Source: Caprimulgus europaeus
Lineage: Eukaryota > Chordata > Aves > Caprimulgiformes > Caprimulgidae
Direction: 5' to 3'
DNA: 64,000 nucleotides
Assembly (NCBI GenBank): GCA_907165065.1
Contig: OU015530.1
Location: forward strand, 44,828,965 to 44,892,964
Shown here: in pieces, positions 15,156-27,900 of the stretch
How the letters are laid out: each line of letters starts with the position of its first letter
Position numbering within the stretch: the first letter of the stretch is position 1
Made by a program: the position numbers and the translations under genes
Notes under the pieces: generated by a model
Told to the model about the DNA's origin: nothing
Seen by the model: only the letters and a program-made list of their open reading frames with translations
Databases searched by the model: none

Positions 15156-16205
15156 ATTTCAGCTCAGTCCATCTGAATACTTATGTGTATGCATACATAT
15201 ATCTAAGAGTGAGAGTGTTTGAGTGTGAGGATATACATCTGAACATGAAGCATGTCTTTTTATATAACACTTAAAAGCTGTGAGGTTTTTTGTAAAATTG
15301 ACTTTTCTGTTTTTTTAATATTACAGACTATAATTACCTGTCCACATATAGAGCTACATTCTGCCACTGAATTCATATCTACACAGCAGCATATAACTGA
15401 AAGCATACTGCAGCCCCAAAACTGTCTCACCTATTTAATACACAGTATGAAATGACAAATTATTTTTCAAAGGAGAACAAGATAGATGCCAGCATGAAAC
15501 ACTGTTTACAAAAGCATCACCATTACAGCTGTGCCCAAGCAATAAAGCTCTTTATTCCAACCGCCTACCTTATATAAACTGAAACCCTCAGCAATGAAAA
15601 ACAACTTCAAATTTGTCATGACTCCAAGAGAACTAAGAAGAATCTCTTTCTAAAATATACAATTAGGGTCATGTGCACATATGTCCATTTTGATTAAAAG
15701 TTCAGAGACTTCTATATTCCATGTTAATATTTTCTTAAAACTAACGCATACTGTAGTTTGAAATTTCATTCTGTCTCTGTCCATACTGAAGCATTCAGCA
15801 TACAGATAATCCTTCCTCTTTCAGCCTTCTTCTCTCCATTTCTGTGGTTATACACACACATTCGAGAGTATTTAATAAAAACATGTATTAGTGTATTCAT
15901 ATCTAAGCTTTATACAGAAGAAAACAGAGATTCTCCTGAATTCAGAAGACATGAAAACTATTCTGGGGGGTAGGAATTAGAATGTACATAAAAGTCAGAA
16001 ATAGGCCAAGTTAGAACCTAAAAATCAAACGGCTTTTAAATATAGAAATGAAGTTTACGTTTTGAAATCTAGATCAGAAGTCAGCTAGGTTTGACATCAG
16101 CTTTAAACCTAGAAAAGGCCTGTGATTCTGATTCTCCCTTCAGAAAAATGTGGTAAAGATTTTAACCTTAAAAAGCAGAAATCATAAATACAGAAATAGA
16201 GAATC

Positions 16206-16461
16206 AAGACACCCAACATAAGAGCCATGCCCCTTTTTAAGCATTCTGACATGTAATGCAGAACCAGCTCCAGCAAGTCTTTCAGATCAAGATGTGTCTG
16301 TGGGAACTGGGCATCTCACCACCCACCACAGCCTCAGCCACTGGAAGCAGCTCCACAGGGTCCAGCCTGGAAGGGATCCAGCTGACTGCATGCATGCCTT
16401 GACTCAATGAAGATCCAGACTCCAGTACTATACAACAGGAATTTGTATATTTTTATGTAGG
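16206..16461. other. Unassigned GC-richer segment abutting CR1 truncation
   Basis: About 250 bp between AT-rich intron and the abrupt end of the CR1. It does not read as CR1. It contains TGCATGCATGCC and a run of CCACC-type words at 16318..16340. It could be the flank exposed by a deletion or a piece of another repeat. No family is recognised. Confidence 0.3.
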
Positions 16462-18115
16462 TCATGAACCCATGCTGGTTGGGCCTGATTCCCTGGTTGT
16501 CCTGCATATGCTGCGTGAGCACGCTCAAGATGAACCTCTCCATGATAAACCCTGGTACCAAGGTCAAGCTGACAGGTCTGTAGTTCCCTGGATCCTCCTT
16601 CTGGCCCTTCCTGTAGGTGGGCATCACATGGGCAAGCCTCCAGGCTTCTGGGACCGCCCCTGTTAGCCAGGACTGTTGATAAATGATTGGAGAGTGGCTT
16701 GGCAAGTTTCTCTGACAGTTTCCTCAGTACTCTTGGATGGATCCTGTCTGGCCCATAGACTTGTGAGTGTTGAGGTGGTGTAGCAGGTCATAAACATCTT
16801 CCTCCTGAAATATGGGTGCTTTATTATGTTCTCCATCCCCATCTTCCAGCTCAGGAGGCTGAATACCCTGAGGATATCTGGTCTGGCTCTTAAAGACTGA
16901 GGCCAAGAAGGCATTCAGTACCTCAGCCTTTTCCTCATCTTTGGTGGCAATGTTGCCCTCTGAATCCAATAAAGGATGGAGATTCTCCTTGCCTCTCTTT
17001 TTGTTGTTAATCTATTTGTAAAAACACTTTTTGTTATCTCTAACATCAGTGGCCAGATTGAGTTCTAGCTGGGCTTTTGCCTTTCTAATTTTCTCTCTGC
17101 ATAACTTAACGAGATCCCTGTGCTCTTCCTGAGTTGCCTGCCCCTTCTTCCAGAGATGGTAAACTCTCTTTTTCTTCCTGAGTCCCAGCAAGAGCTCCCT
17201 GTTCAGCCAGGTCGGCCGTCTTCCCCGCCAGTTTCTCTTGCGGCACATGGGGACAGTCTGCTCCTGAGCCTTTAAGACTTCCCTCTTGAAGAATGTCCAG
17301 GCTTCCTGGGCCCTTCTGCCCTTCAGGACTGTCTCCCAAGGGACTGTCTTAACCAGTCCCCTGAACAGGCCAAAGTTTGCCCTCAGGAAGTCCCTGGTAG
17401 TGGTCTTGCTAATCCTCCTCCTTACTTCATCAGGCATTGAGAACTTTACCATTTCATGGTTGCTTAGCCCAAGATGGCCTCTGACCACCACATCTCCCAC
17501 CAGTCCTTCTCTGTTGGTAAACAGCAGGTCAAGGGAGGCACCTCCCCTGGTGGGCTCACTTACCAGCTGTGTCAGGAAGTTATCTTCCAGACACGCCAGA
17601 AACCTCCTAGACTGTTTTCCCTCTGCTCTGTTTTATTTCCAGCAGATGTCCGGTAAGTTGAAGTCCCCCACGAGAAAAAAGGGCTAGCAACTGTGAGACT
17701 TTTGCCAGTAGCTTGTAGAATGTTTCATCTGCCTCTACATTCTGGTTGGGTGGTCTATAACAGACTCCCAACAGGATATCTGCCTTGTTGGCCTTCCCCT
17801 TCATTGTTACCCATAAGCACTCAACCTCATTCATCATCACAATCACACATCACACATACAATCAAAACACTCACTAACAGAGAGAGCCACCCCACCACCC
17901 TTCCTTCCTTGCCTGTTTCTCCTGAAGAGCTTATAGCCATCCATTGCAGCACTCCAGTCATGAGAGCCATCCCACCGTGTTTCTGTGATTGTGACTATGT
18001 CACAGCTGCCCTGCTGCACAGTGGCTTCCAGCTCCTCCTGCTTATTTCCCGTGCTGCATGCATTGGTGTAGATGCACTTCAGCTGGGCTGTAGATTTCAC
18101 CCCCAACATTGGCAT
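16462..18115 (-). pseudogene. CR1 ORF2: endonuclease, linker and start of reverse transcriptase (broken)
   Basis: Begins with MPMLGVKSTAQLKCIYTNA, the APE-type endonuclease start, with TETRWDGSHDW and GGGVALSV following. The frame is interrupted at about 17843 in a CA-rich patch, resumes as VECLWVTMKGKANKADIL and GVCYRPPNQ, then shifts near the expected LVGDFNLPD block. The best-preserved frame is 17500..17012: GDVVVRGHLGLSNHEMVKFS through PTWLNRELLLGLRKKK to [11 protein letters not shown], where a stop follows. 16969..16724 reads [20 protein letters not shown] and 16705..16465 reads [20 protein letters not shown] and [13 protein letters not shown], the first reverse transcriptase block, ending at QHGFM. 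Several frame breaks and the missing catalytic blocks mean no functional protein. Confidence 0.88.
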
Positions 18116-18170
18116 ACTGCCCCTGGGCTCATCTCTACTGAGCCTAGTTTTATCCCCTTCCCCTTCAAAC

Positions 18171-18680
18171 TTAGTTTAAAGCCCTCTCAATGAGCCCCCC
18201 CAGCTCATGAGCAAGAATCCTTTTCCCTCTTTGAGAAAGCTGAAATCCATCCGTTGCCATCAGACCAGGTGCTGGGTAAGCCTCCCCATGATCAAAGAAA
18301 CCAAAATCCTGCCTATGGCACCAGCCTCTGAGACATGTGTTAATCAGGTGTGTTTTCCTGTTCCTTTCAGTATTGTTTCCTGCCACTGAAGGGATTGAGG
18401 AAAACACTATCTGTGCTCCCGATCCTTCAATTAATTGCCCTGGTGCCCTGAAGTCCATTTTGATTGTTTTTGGACTTCTCTCTGCTACCTCATCAGTTCC
18501 AACCTGCATGACCAACAGTGGACAATAATCAGAGGGGCGTACCAGACCAGGGAGTTTCCTAGTGACATCCCTAACCTGGGCCCCAGGTAGGCAGCAGACT
18601 TCCCTGTGGGTTGGGTCCTGTCAGCATATTGGCTCCTCTGTTCCCCTCAGAAGGGAATTGCCTGTGACAATTACCTCCCT
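18171..18680 (-). pseudogene. CR1 ORF1 C-terminal SGNH-esterase-like domain (broken)
   Basis: Remnant of the esterase domain that some CR1 ORF1 proteins carry. Block I reads VTGNSLLRG where the family has GDSLLRG, so the Asp before the nucleophile Ser is changed. A stop interrupts the frame soon after (PIC-stop-QDPTHREVCC). The frame then runs open through VMQVGTDEVAERS, FSSIPSVAGNNTERNRKTHL and GWCHRQDFGFFDHG to DGFQLSQRGKRILA and the ORF1 stop. The last block has Gln where the catalytic His of the DGxHLS motif is expected. These changes imply an inactive enzyme. The presence of an esterase in CR1 ORF1 is established knowledge; the domain call is by motif recognition. Confidence 0.8.
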
Positions 18681-19243
18681 TTCTTTCTGAACAGAGGCAG
18701 TCAGGATGAGTGGAGCAGACTGCCTCACCTTAGGCAACCCCCTGGATAGGCCCTCATCTATATTTATAATAATAATAAATCCAACACAGGGAGAACACTG
18801 AAACAAGTCTACAGAATAATCACTTAATTGTGGTCACGTACAGATCAGTGATACCCAATATCACTACACTCTTTTGGGAATTCAAAGGCTATTAGAAATT
18901 ATTTAACAATTTTGACTGTCATATATATAAGAAAATATTCCAAAGATGTGATTAGTCACAGAAAAAGAAAAGAAAAAAATAAAAATATTATTACACCTGT
19001 GTTTAGCAATGGCTCCAAGATCTCAAGGTGTTCTTCTGGGAGCCAGACAGGGCATTTGGCTGGCTCAGAGCTATGTGCAACCGTTGCCCTTGCTGAGACA
19101 TAACTGCCCCACTTCCTGCTGAGTGGAGGGTCAAGCCAGCACTTTATAGCTTACATTTCACTTGAGCATTTGAGTTTCTGAACTGAAGGAGTTAACATCT
19201 TGACAATATACTGAAATAAAGGAAGCAGTTCATACATAATTAC

Positions 19244-19417
19244 CTGTAGCAGCAGCAGCTAAGAGAAAGTATTCTTGGGCCAAATCAAGCTTTTTACCCT
19301 CTTCATAGAACAAAAGCAAGAAGAAACAGCTGTAGCACTCAGGGTGTTGACAATTCCACCAGGTGGAAGCCAGTGTGATCACACAGTCAGGAACCCCCAT
19401 CTCAAGCAGTAAAAAAG
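19244..19417 (-). other. Exon-like open segment, 174 nt, uncertain
   Basis: Within a minus-strand open frame (19230..19472), a segment is bounded by a good acceptor context (GCAATTTCAG) and a good donor (CTACAG|GTAATT). It is phase 1 at both ends, so inclusion would add 58 codons without shifting frame. The encoded segment includes LLLEMGVPDCVITLAS and EGKKLDLAQEYFLLAAAATG. It does not match Par-3 as I know it, and no host protein is recognised. Could be a chance frame, a bird-specific cassette, or a degraded exon of something else. Confidence 0.2.
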
Positions 19418-22400
19418 CTGAAATTGCAAGTGGATATGGGACTGGGGAGACTTTGAGCTTTTGAAGGGGCACCTTGAGATCTTCTGATCAGCTCTTTGAC
19501 TAACATAAACCTTAAGTGAATCCTCTACCAATGCACTAGTCACCTGCCCACAGTTATACCTATGGCAAACTATTTAATACTAATTCAGGTGCCAAGCCAT
19601 GCCTTTCTCAGCCATGTCCCATAGCTCTACTTGCAGAAACAAGCAAACTGCATGAGCCATGGCCTTGTTCACTAGCTGAAAACATTTTTTCCTCCCAGGA
19701 TCAGCCTCAGAGTAGTTCTGCCTGGTTTCACAATCCCTGGATAGCTTCCTGGCTACCCCTATACACCGCTTTTGCCTTTAGTACAGGACAATCCACTGAA
19801 GACCTCCCAAGAAGAGACAGGCCTCTGCATTAAGCCTAGAGCTTCAAACATACGCATATCTCTATCTCTGTGACAGAAATTCTTTATAAGGAATATGACA
19901 AGCTTTAAAACCATCTCTGTATTTTATAATTTATATGCTGTCATGGTTCTATGTTCATTAAGGTTGTTATCACAAGAGACAAATCATAAAGTGCCTGTAC
20001 TCAGATAGGGAGGAAATCAATGAGACTCCATCTTGGCATTGCACATTGTAATGGTAACCAGTTAAAAATCATTCCTCCAACTGAAGACTAGCTAATCCTC
20101 TTTCCAAATTTTAAAGCAAAATTCCTTACTAATGACAATAATTTTTACTGCAGATTCAGCTTCTACATGAGGAGTTTGAAATAAGAAGAGCCTCCAATTC
20201 CCAAGCCTCCCCATCTCCAGGCCATGAAACACAGAAGCTGCAGGCCTTTCCACTGCAGTTACACTCATAATAAAACCTAGAAACAAAAGCCAAAATACAC
20301 CCATCAGACAATGAGAAACACAAAAGAGGTACACTCATGAAAATAAAAATATTTATATACATTAGCTATACCACTATGAAACATGCAGAACCAAACAAAA
20401 TTAACAAGTTGCATTTCTGCCTTCTATTCTTACATTAAGGTATAAAACAGAAGCAGGGTTTTTGTTGTTAAATGCAAAGTGTGACAACATGGGTAAGATG
20501 GAGTATGAGTATCCACAGGAAATTAGTGGTTTAAATTCATCAACCTACCGCTGAAGCTCTGACTATTTTTTTTCAACTGACAGTGCTGAAATGCACTAAT
20601 TTATAGCATTCAAATGTTTTAAGAGAGTCTATTCAATCATATTAAAAGCAGGCCTTATTTTGCTGAAAATACAAGCTGAAGGCAGGTACCCTACAGCTGG
20701 AGATGTAAGACCATATGCTACGTGCACATCTGACCTAGCTGGAAAAAGAACCAGAGAAACTGTACTAGAGTACTACGGACAGATAGCACGAACAAGAATA
20801 ATTTAGGGGAAGTGTTCGGTACAGCACACTGCTGCTCAAGAAGACAGCAGCAGTAACCAACTTCTCTTCCTATTTCAGAATAAATTTGAGTTGCTTTTAT
20901 CTCTGGTTTTTGCTAGATACTAGAAAGCTACTGGGATTTTAGGAATGAGACCTGTTCTTCAGTAATAAACATTAAATTTTACTCCATTTCCTACCTTGCT
21001 TTCATGCACTGACAAATACAGATGTATATCCAATAGTTATGTATATATATTTGCATATTATTTTAATCAAACCAATCTCATTGTATTTGCAAATCTGATC
21101 AACTGTTTCATAATTAAGCAGGGCAGCTGTAGAATTTCCCTCTCCTGCAGCTCTCTCACACCTTCCCAGCGCACAGCACAGCCGGGTCCTCTTAATCCTT
21201 CTGCAAAACGGGCCTCTCCCGCAGAGCAAGGAATATACTATTTCATTTCAAGGTGCCTTGATTGCTGCCAGTTCCAATATTCGACTAACAAAACTAAAAT
21301 GACCACCCAAGAGAAGCTTTCTCTGTAATTCTGTTTAAGGAATTGGTGGAAAGTTTAACTCTTTCATACTTTCCCCTTTTCATATCTCCCTGATATGAAA
21401 CAGCATCAGCAAGTCTTGAGGTGCACCAAGAGAAAAAAGATTTCTCAAATAAAAGTGATGTTACCATATATATGAATACATTTCAAATGGTTAAGATTTT
21501 TTTAACTATTCTTCAAAGTTTGGTGGCTGTGGGGAAGAAGTGCTGTGGAGTGCAAGGTGAAGAAAAAACCCCAAGTTTTCCCTTTTTAAGATATTTCAGA
21601 ATTAAATTAAAGGTTGCAAATTTTGTTCCTAGTATTTGGCAATCTGTGGGAGACAGTTAATGAAATAATTGAGTGGAAGAGTAAAAAATTAAAAAATAAA
21701 ATCCTTAACTTTCTAACTGTCTTCTGAATCTGTATTTTGATTTTTGGTCTTATAGTGGTAAAATGATTCTGTGGTACAAAGTTTCACATAACTTCTTTCA
21801 TGGGCTTGAAAAATATGAAAACTTTCTGAGAAATACAAGGATCATTTGCTCTGTGGACAACCAGAATCCCAGGAACTACCTGGGAACAATCCTTAGGCAG
21901 ATATAGCTAATCAGCATATACAACCAAATAACTTAAAGGACTCAGAAAGCAGAATTCATCTTTTCCATTTCTTTGATGTATCACTATAATTTAGCAGAGC
22001 CCTAGTAAAGCACTATCACGCTATTGTGCAAAAACCAGGGCAAATAGAAAGGAGCAAAAGCAATTCCTTCCAGAAATTTTAACAGCCTCTATGCATTCCT
22101 CCATTTTTAAGCACTAAAACCACACAAGTTTACAGAACTATTTCTCTAACAACTACTCAAACGTATCTAATTCTATGTCCTTATTAGTCTCTGCTACAGC
22201 AGCTTATAATGACTTCCTAGAAACAAGGTCTCTTGCAGTTTCATCTGCAGAACAGGCTGTGATGCTGCAGAATCACAGTTTGCTCCATAGTTCTGCTCAC
22301 TGGAACTGAGGTGGTGTCCACACAAGAGTAATTGCATTTCTTTGCACCTCACACCTTCACTCCTCAAAGCGCAATTCCAGTGAATGTTCACGTATGTTAG

Positions 22401-24761
22401 AATCTGACAAAGATCACCCTGGAAATTTTTTTTTGCCTGATACTCAAAAGGAAGAGATGAGGTAAGCTTTGAAAGAAGTAACTCAACCCAAGCCAGAAGA
22501 GCCTTCCTCCAACAACAAGCCTCTGCAACCCGCAAGATAAACCCAGTGTTTACTACTATCTCCTCTAAAGAGCCATAAAGACAGGTTAGATCAGGACTAT
22601 TATTACTTTGGCTCTCTGTAACGGGTTCTGCCCTAGAGGTTTCTTGGCACTGTCACTGCCTTACCCGTGGTGCCAGACCTACTGTCTGCTACTTTTTATG
22701 CACGCACTGGCAGGGCGCGCAGACCCCCCACAGCACACAGGAACAGAATTGGAAGTTGCTAAATTAATTGATTATGCCAGATAGCAACCTTGTTGCTTGA
22801 GTTTCTTCTTCACAGAAGTGAAACGATTAACCAGTGGAAAACAAAAAGCCCACAGAGGATACTGAGAAAGAACTTAAAGCGTTTAAAATCCAAGAGTAGA
22901 AGAGTATCTCTGACTGCAGCTACTCCATCCCCTGCCAGACCCTTCTCTTCCCCTCTCTGCAGAGCTGTGCTGCATCCCACTCTCACTACTTTCTTCTCCT
23001 GTGCATACCCTGTTTAACAGGTTTCAGTCTAATTAATTATCCTGCTGATACGAAATCACAAAAGGATCCTGGTGTTCCAGGTACATGCAGATTCATTAAC
23101 ACATTTAAAGAATGAACCCTTTCTCTCTCTCAAAAAACACCACCACTAACAAACAAACAAAAAAAAGCAGAAAACTTGCTCAGAAGAAACACAGTATCTG
23201 CAATTTCAGACTCCAACCAGTTAACTCGGGTAACAAATATGCTTCTAGACTACCACTAGTGCCCAACTATTTACCTAATTGGTGAATAAATTGAACTAGT
23301 TAGGCTGTTCAGAGATCAAAATCAGCACAAAACTTATATAAAACATCATATGTTAAAATATTCATCTATCCAACATTTTGTAAGATGTATTAAGATCTAT
23401 TAAGATTCCTAATCCAACTTCTTTTGCTAAGGCAGCAGAATAATTAACTGACACAGTGAAAATATAATGATGCATGGAAATATCCCTCAGAAACATCAAA
23501 CAAGCAGAACCGTCACAGGAGACGCCTTTGAATCTGGGCACCAACTTCCCATTTCAACACAGGCTGATACAGAGACAGCAGCTAAACTCATCCGCACTAA
23601 CTCTACACCTTCTGAGAGGAAAATAGTAACAGAACTACCACTACCATTAAATGTGCAGAGGAAAATATACAAGGACTAAAGACAGGTTTTTTCATAAAAC
23701 ATATAATTCTAAATGAATCTGCAACTAATTACAAGATTCAAAAATAGTTAATAGCTCACATTTAGTTTTTTTTAGGTTTTTATATTCTGTGATATTACTT
23801 AAACTCCTTTTAACCCAGAATGAGGTTGAATAAAGAATGTTTGTAACATCATAGGATTTGTCAATGCTGGACTTCAAGTATCGGTATGGAATTTGAAGGT
23901 AAAGGAGACTAGTCCCAGGACTTCAACCCACTGTTGGACTCTCAATCTTCCCCTCCATTCACAAGGCACAGTGCAAGAAGCTTGGGCTATGTTAAATGGC
24001 AAATTTAATTTTGAAGCTCCTCTGTATAAAGGAAATTCTGGTTTTATGCCCCATTGCTGTAATATACAAAATTTGCACGTTTATGTTCAATGCAAAAACT
24101 CCTTGTTTCCATGTCACATTATATAAAGGAGAAAAATGAGGTAACAATCCTACATATGTACTATCTTATACATAGGCTTCCTATTATATTTCCAGTCTCC
24201 ATAGTAAAGATGTATTTTCATTATACATTTGAAGACACTTCTTGGAAAATTTCAGATATACAAATACATAAAGTGACTGCTGGGCAATTTTAATTTCAGA
24301 CCTTTAAACCTCTATGACTACTAGTTTATTAATTTAAAAAAATAAGTTGGAATTACTTAGTGTGTCAAAAAAGACCAAGATCAAAAGCAGTATAAATGTA
24401 CACTAAATAAATATGATAACACTGTCTTCAAATGTATAATTAACATATTTTACAATGTTAATAATAACAAGCATTTAAAAGCGCAATGCCAAATGTGACC
24501 CAATTCAGGCTTTTCTGTAGTAATATTATTAGCTTTCAATGGCAACATGTTTATCAAAATAATACTCTCTAATTAAAATCACCCTGTTGGTATCCATTGT
24601 GAAGAACAGCAACACTCCACATACTATATAAATGTGTTTATGACTCAAAAATGAAATGATTTTCAGCTGTCCATTTCAGTCTTAATGCAGGGTTTTTTTA
24701 GAAGCAGAAGGTATCTCATAGAAATTTAGTCAGCATACTGCTGGTGATTGTATCATGGTTA

Positions 24762-24992
<231 letters not shown>

Positions 24993-27900
24993 CTAGTTTA
25001 AAAGAAACAAAAAAGTGTCTTATAAAAAACAACCAGTCCTTGCACATTAACAATGCAGCTGGTTATTAAATTAATACAAATGGAAGACTAACAAAGGAGA
25101 ACATAGGTCGAGATGGACCCAAGGACAACACAATTGCCCAGCCCTTCAATTGCAAGAGCTCCCCATCCTTAACACCAGTGAAGCCCAACCAAAGCCTTGG
25201 GTGGGTCTGAAGCTCCTGCACCCACTTGTGCTTCACTACCTCTCTTTTCCAACCTCAAACCACTAGTTCATGGATGTCCCTACATATCCATCAGGCTCCT
25301 TAGTTTCATTCTGACTAAAAGTAAATACATCATGCAACAGTCCATCCAGTGACAGCAAAGGCCACTATATAATTTTCCCAAGTCTCTGTATGTAATCAAT
25401 TTTACAATCAAAGCTGTCTCACTGCTCCAGGTACTGTTCTTTGGACCAGAATAGCATGCTAGAGAGTTCAAAACTTGAATTCTTATTCCACATAATAATG
25501 CTTTGCTTGGTTTGCCTGAAGGTAGACAAATACAGTAACATTTGTAAAACAACAGCAGATGGAGATTGCGCTGCTGGAGATACATTTATCCCATTGAGAC
25601 TGATTAAAAAAAGATTTTTTTTTCCTTTTTAATTAATGAGTTTGCCTTCACATCCTTCCCACAAGCTGTACAAATTCTTCAGCTTCTAAAGATTAGTCCT
25701 TTACCCATTTTGATCACTAAAAGCCAATAAAAACACAGATCCTTAATGATGGGAGGTACCATTAGCCCAAAGTCAATGAATCACTGATAACGTACGATTA
25801 GTTTCCTCCAACTGGAATAATATATGGAATTGAAATTCTGCTTAGCTTTTCAAAAGAGGACTATAAATATACTGTAAGTATCCTTCTTTCAGGAGCAGAG
25901 TATTTTTTCCAGTCAACATTTGTCTATCCTCATGACAAAACAGATAATTTAGAGGGAGTATCTATTTTCCTTATAGTCATTTATTAGCAAATAAAATAGG
26001 ATTGTAGTCCTGCATATTTTGCAACACTACTGCTTTTAGGGATCTCAAAAATCTCTAAAAAAATAAACAAACACCAGTGCACATTTGCCATTAAAAACTT
26101 TTCTTTGTTTTTAATTTATAGTACACAGCAGATTTTTGACCCTTTCTTAAATCAATAATTCATTCCATCAGCACAATTATTTCCTTTCCTATTTATTGTA
26201 TTGATGTTTCTTTAGCCTGGCAAAGTATTAGTCCAATATTCTAAAATATGGACTGTAGCATCAATTCCCTTACGATTGCCCTTCACAACTTAATTTCTTG
26301 TAAATGTATGACAGGATTTGCTAGGAAATGCAAGTCTCTATAACTATGATATGTAGCACAGTTTTCAAAAGCTTCCTGTGGGAGAGCAGTTTGTTTCCAG
26401 GCACATCAAACTTAAGCTTTCTTAACTGATCACAACTCATTTTCTTGAAAGAGACTTTGTAGTAAAAAGTAAGTCTTCCATTTCAAGACATTAAAGCTCG
26501 AATTCAACCAGCACAAGATAACTTTGTAAAAATATGTCTGCACAAGTAACCAGCCTAACAAATCACCACCATCAATTAGTTTTCCCTGACACAAATGAGT
26601 AGGAGCTTTGTGTCTTTCAGCAACTAAAAAAAAAAAATCCAGTTTTCCAATGTTGTTAACCACACAGCAAACTAGAGATTTGCTCAGTCTCTTGCTTAGA
26701 AAGGGACAGTGGAAGCCAGTCACTGCTTTGTACAACTGTCCCTTAGCAGAGCCATAAAAACCAGGGAACAGTGTGTACAAATTGATTTTTTTTCCTGTTG
26801 CTTCTCTTATTCAATTCTCCTGGTGACAGAGGTGTCACGGTTCCTATAAGCCAAAACAACAATTTATCTTGTTCAAAGTGGTGGAAAGGTATAACAACAA
26901 AATCAAAATCTGACAAAGTAATAACGAAAGATCATTTTATGCACAAAAACCTCCATACAGTTGGTACATGAGTTATTGTATCCTAACAATAACTCACTAT
27001 CTGACAGACCATCACCTAGTCTGAATGAACAGAAATTTCTTCCTATGTAATGAGATGTTTTCTGTTTCTCTGTACTTTATAGGCAAACCCATTTTTTATT
27101 GATTCATGTTTACAATCTTCAATATACATTTTTAAAAATAATTTTATCTATGCTACACAAAAATTTCTCTCCACACAGCATCCATTAGCTGTACACAGGA
27201 GCTTTCTTGCAAGAGCAAGAAAGAAGGAAAAAAAAGTTCATCAAGGGATGTGCTGTTCTTCAGTCATTCCAAGATTACATCTCTGATCTGAATCACGCAG
27301 GACATTCTTATTGCTTAGAGTTTATAATGGAACTTCATCCTATAAAAAGCCTTAAACACCACTGTACATGATACAAGGGAAATTATCTAAGCTAAAAGAG
27401 TTCAATTAGGTATATGTTCGGTGGATGTATACTAATGCCAATTCTGCAAGAAATTTACTACTAATACTATCTGTACTGACAGAAGAGTATATTCTTTCAA
27501 TTTACTGAAGTACTTCTTCTGTAGAAGATTGCCTTTCTCCTAGTAAGACCTATACCAGCTCATTTTATACAGAAGGCATCAAAGTTACTCAGCAATTTTT
27601 CTGACAGCAGAAGTAAAAGCTGGAATGGTAGAGAGAAGTGGTTCCTGTAACTTACTTGTGTTCATCAGTGCTTCTCAAAGGCTCAAGATAGTTATTATCA
27701 GACCAGAATAAAATACCTTACCAGTGTAGCAACCACACACAGAGTCATGTTGCTGTTAGGCAAACAGTGAAACATTAGAACTGGCCACAGACAAGTCCTC
27801 CGCTCCTTTGTCGTTGCTTTTTGGCAAACAGCTATCCTTGTACCCCAAGGGTGACAGCACTAGAGACCAGAGAGCAGGAACAGAGAGGCCAGCACTTTTA

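Larger units (their letters stand above)
16462..18770 (-). mobile_element. CR1 LINE, long copy lacking its 3' end
   Basis: Minus-strand CR1 in the same sense as PARD3. Reading from 18770 down it has the C-terminal ORF1 esterase, the ORF1 stop at 18171, a short spacer, ORF2 from 18115 with the endonuclease and linker, and the first part of the reverse transcriptase. Family homology stops abruptly at 16462, just after the codons for QHGFM. The remaining reverse transcriptase, C-terminal domain, 3' UTR and tail are absent and were not found in the adjoining sequence. Reverse transcription of LINEs starts at the 3' end, so the missing 3' end points to loss after insertion. The 5' limit near 18770 is approximate. 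Confidence 0.9.

Noticed and set aside
17286-18193. Plus-strand open frames of 133 and 166 codons over the minus-strand CR1
   Set aside because: They are antisense shadows of CR1 ORF2 and the ORF1/ORF2 junction, with no independent motif.
14590-18770. Twin-priming (inverted 5' part) joining the 14.6-kb and 16.5-18.8-kb CR1 pieces into one insertion
   Set aside because: The inverted part would have to lie on the other side of the 3' piece, and the two pieces look like different subfamilies.
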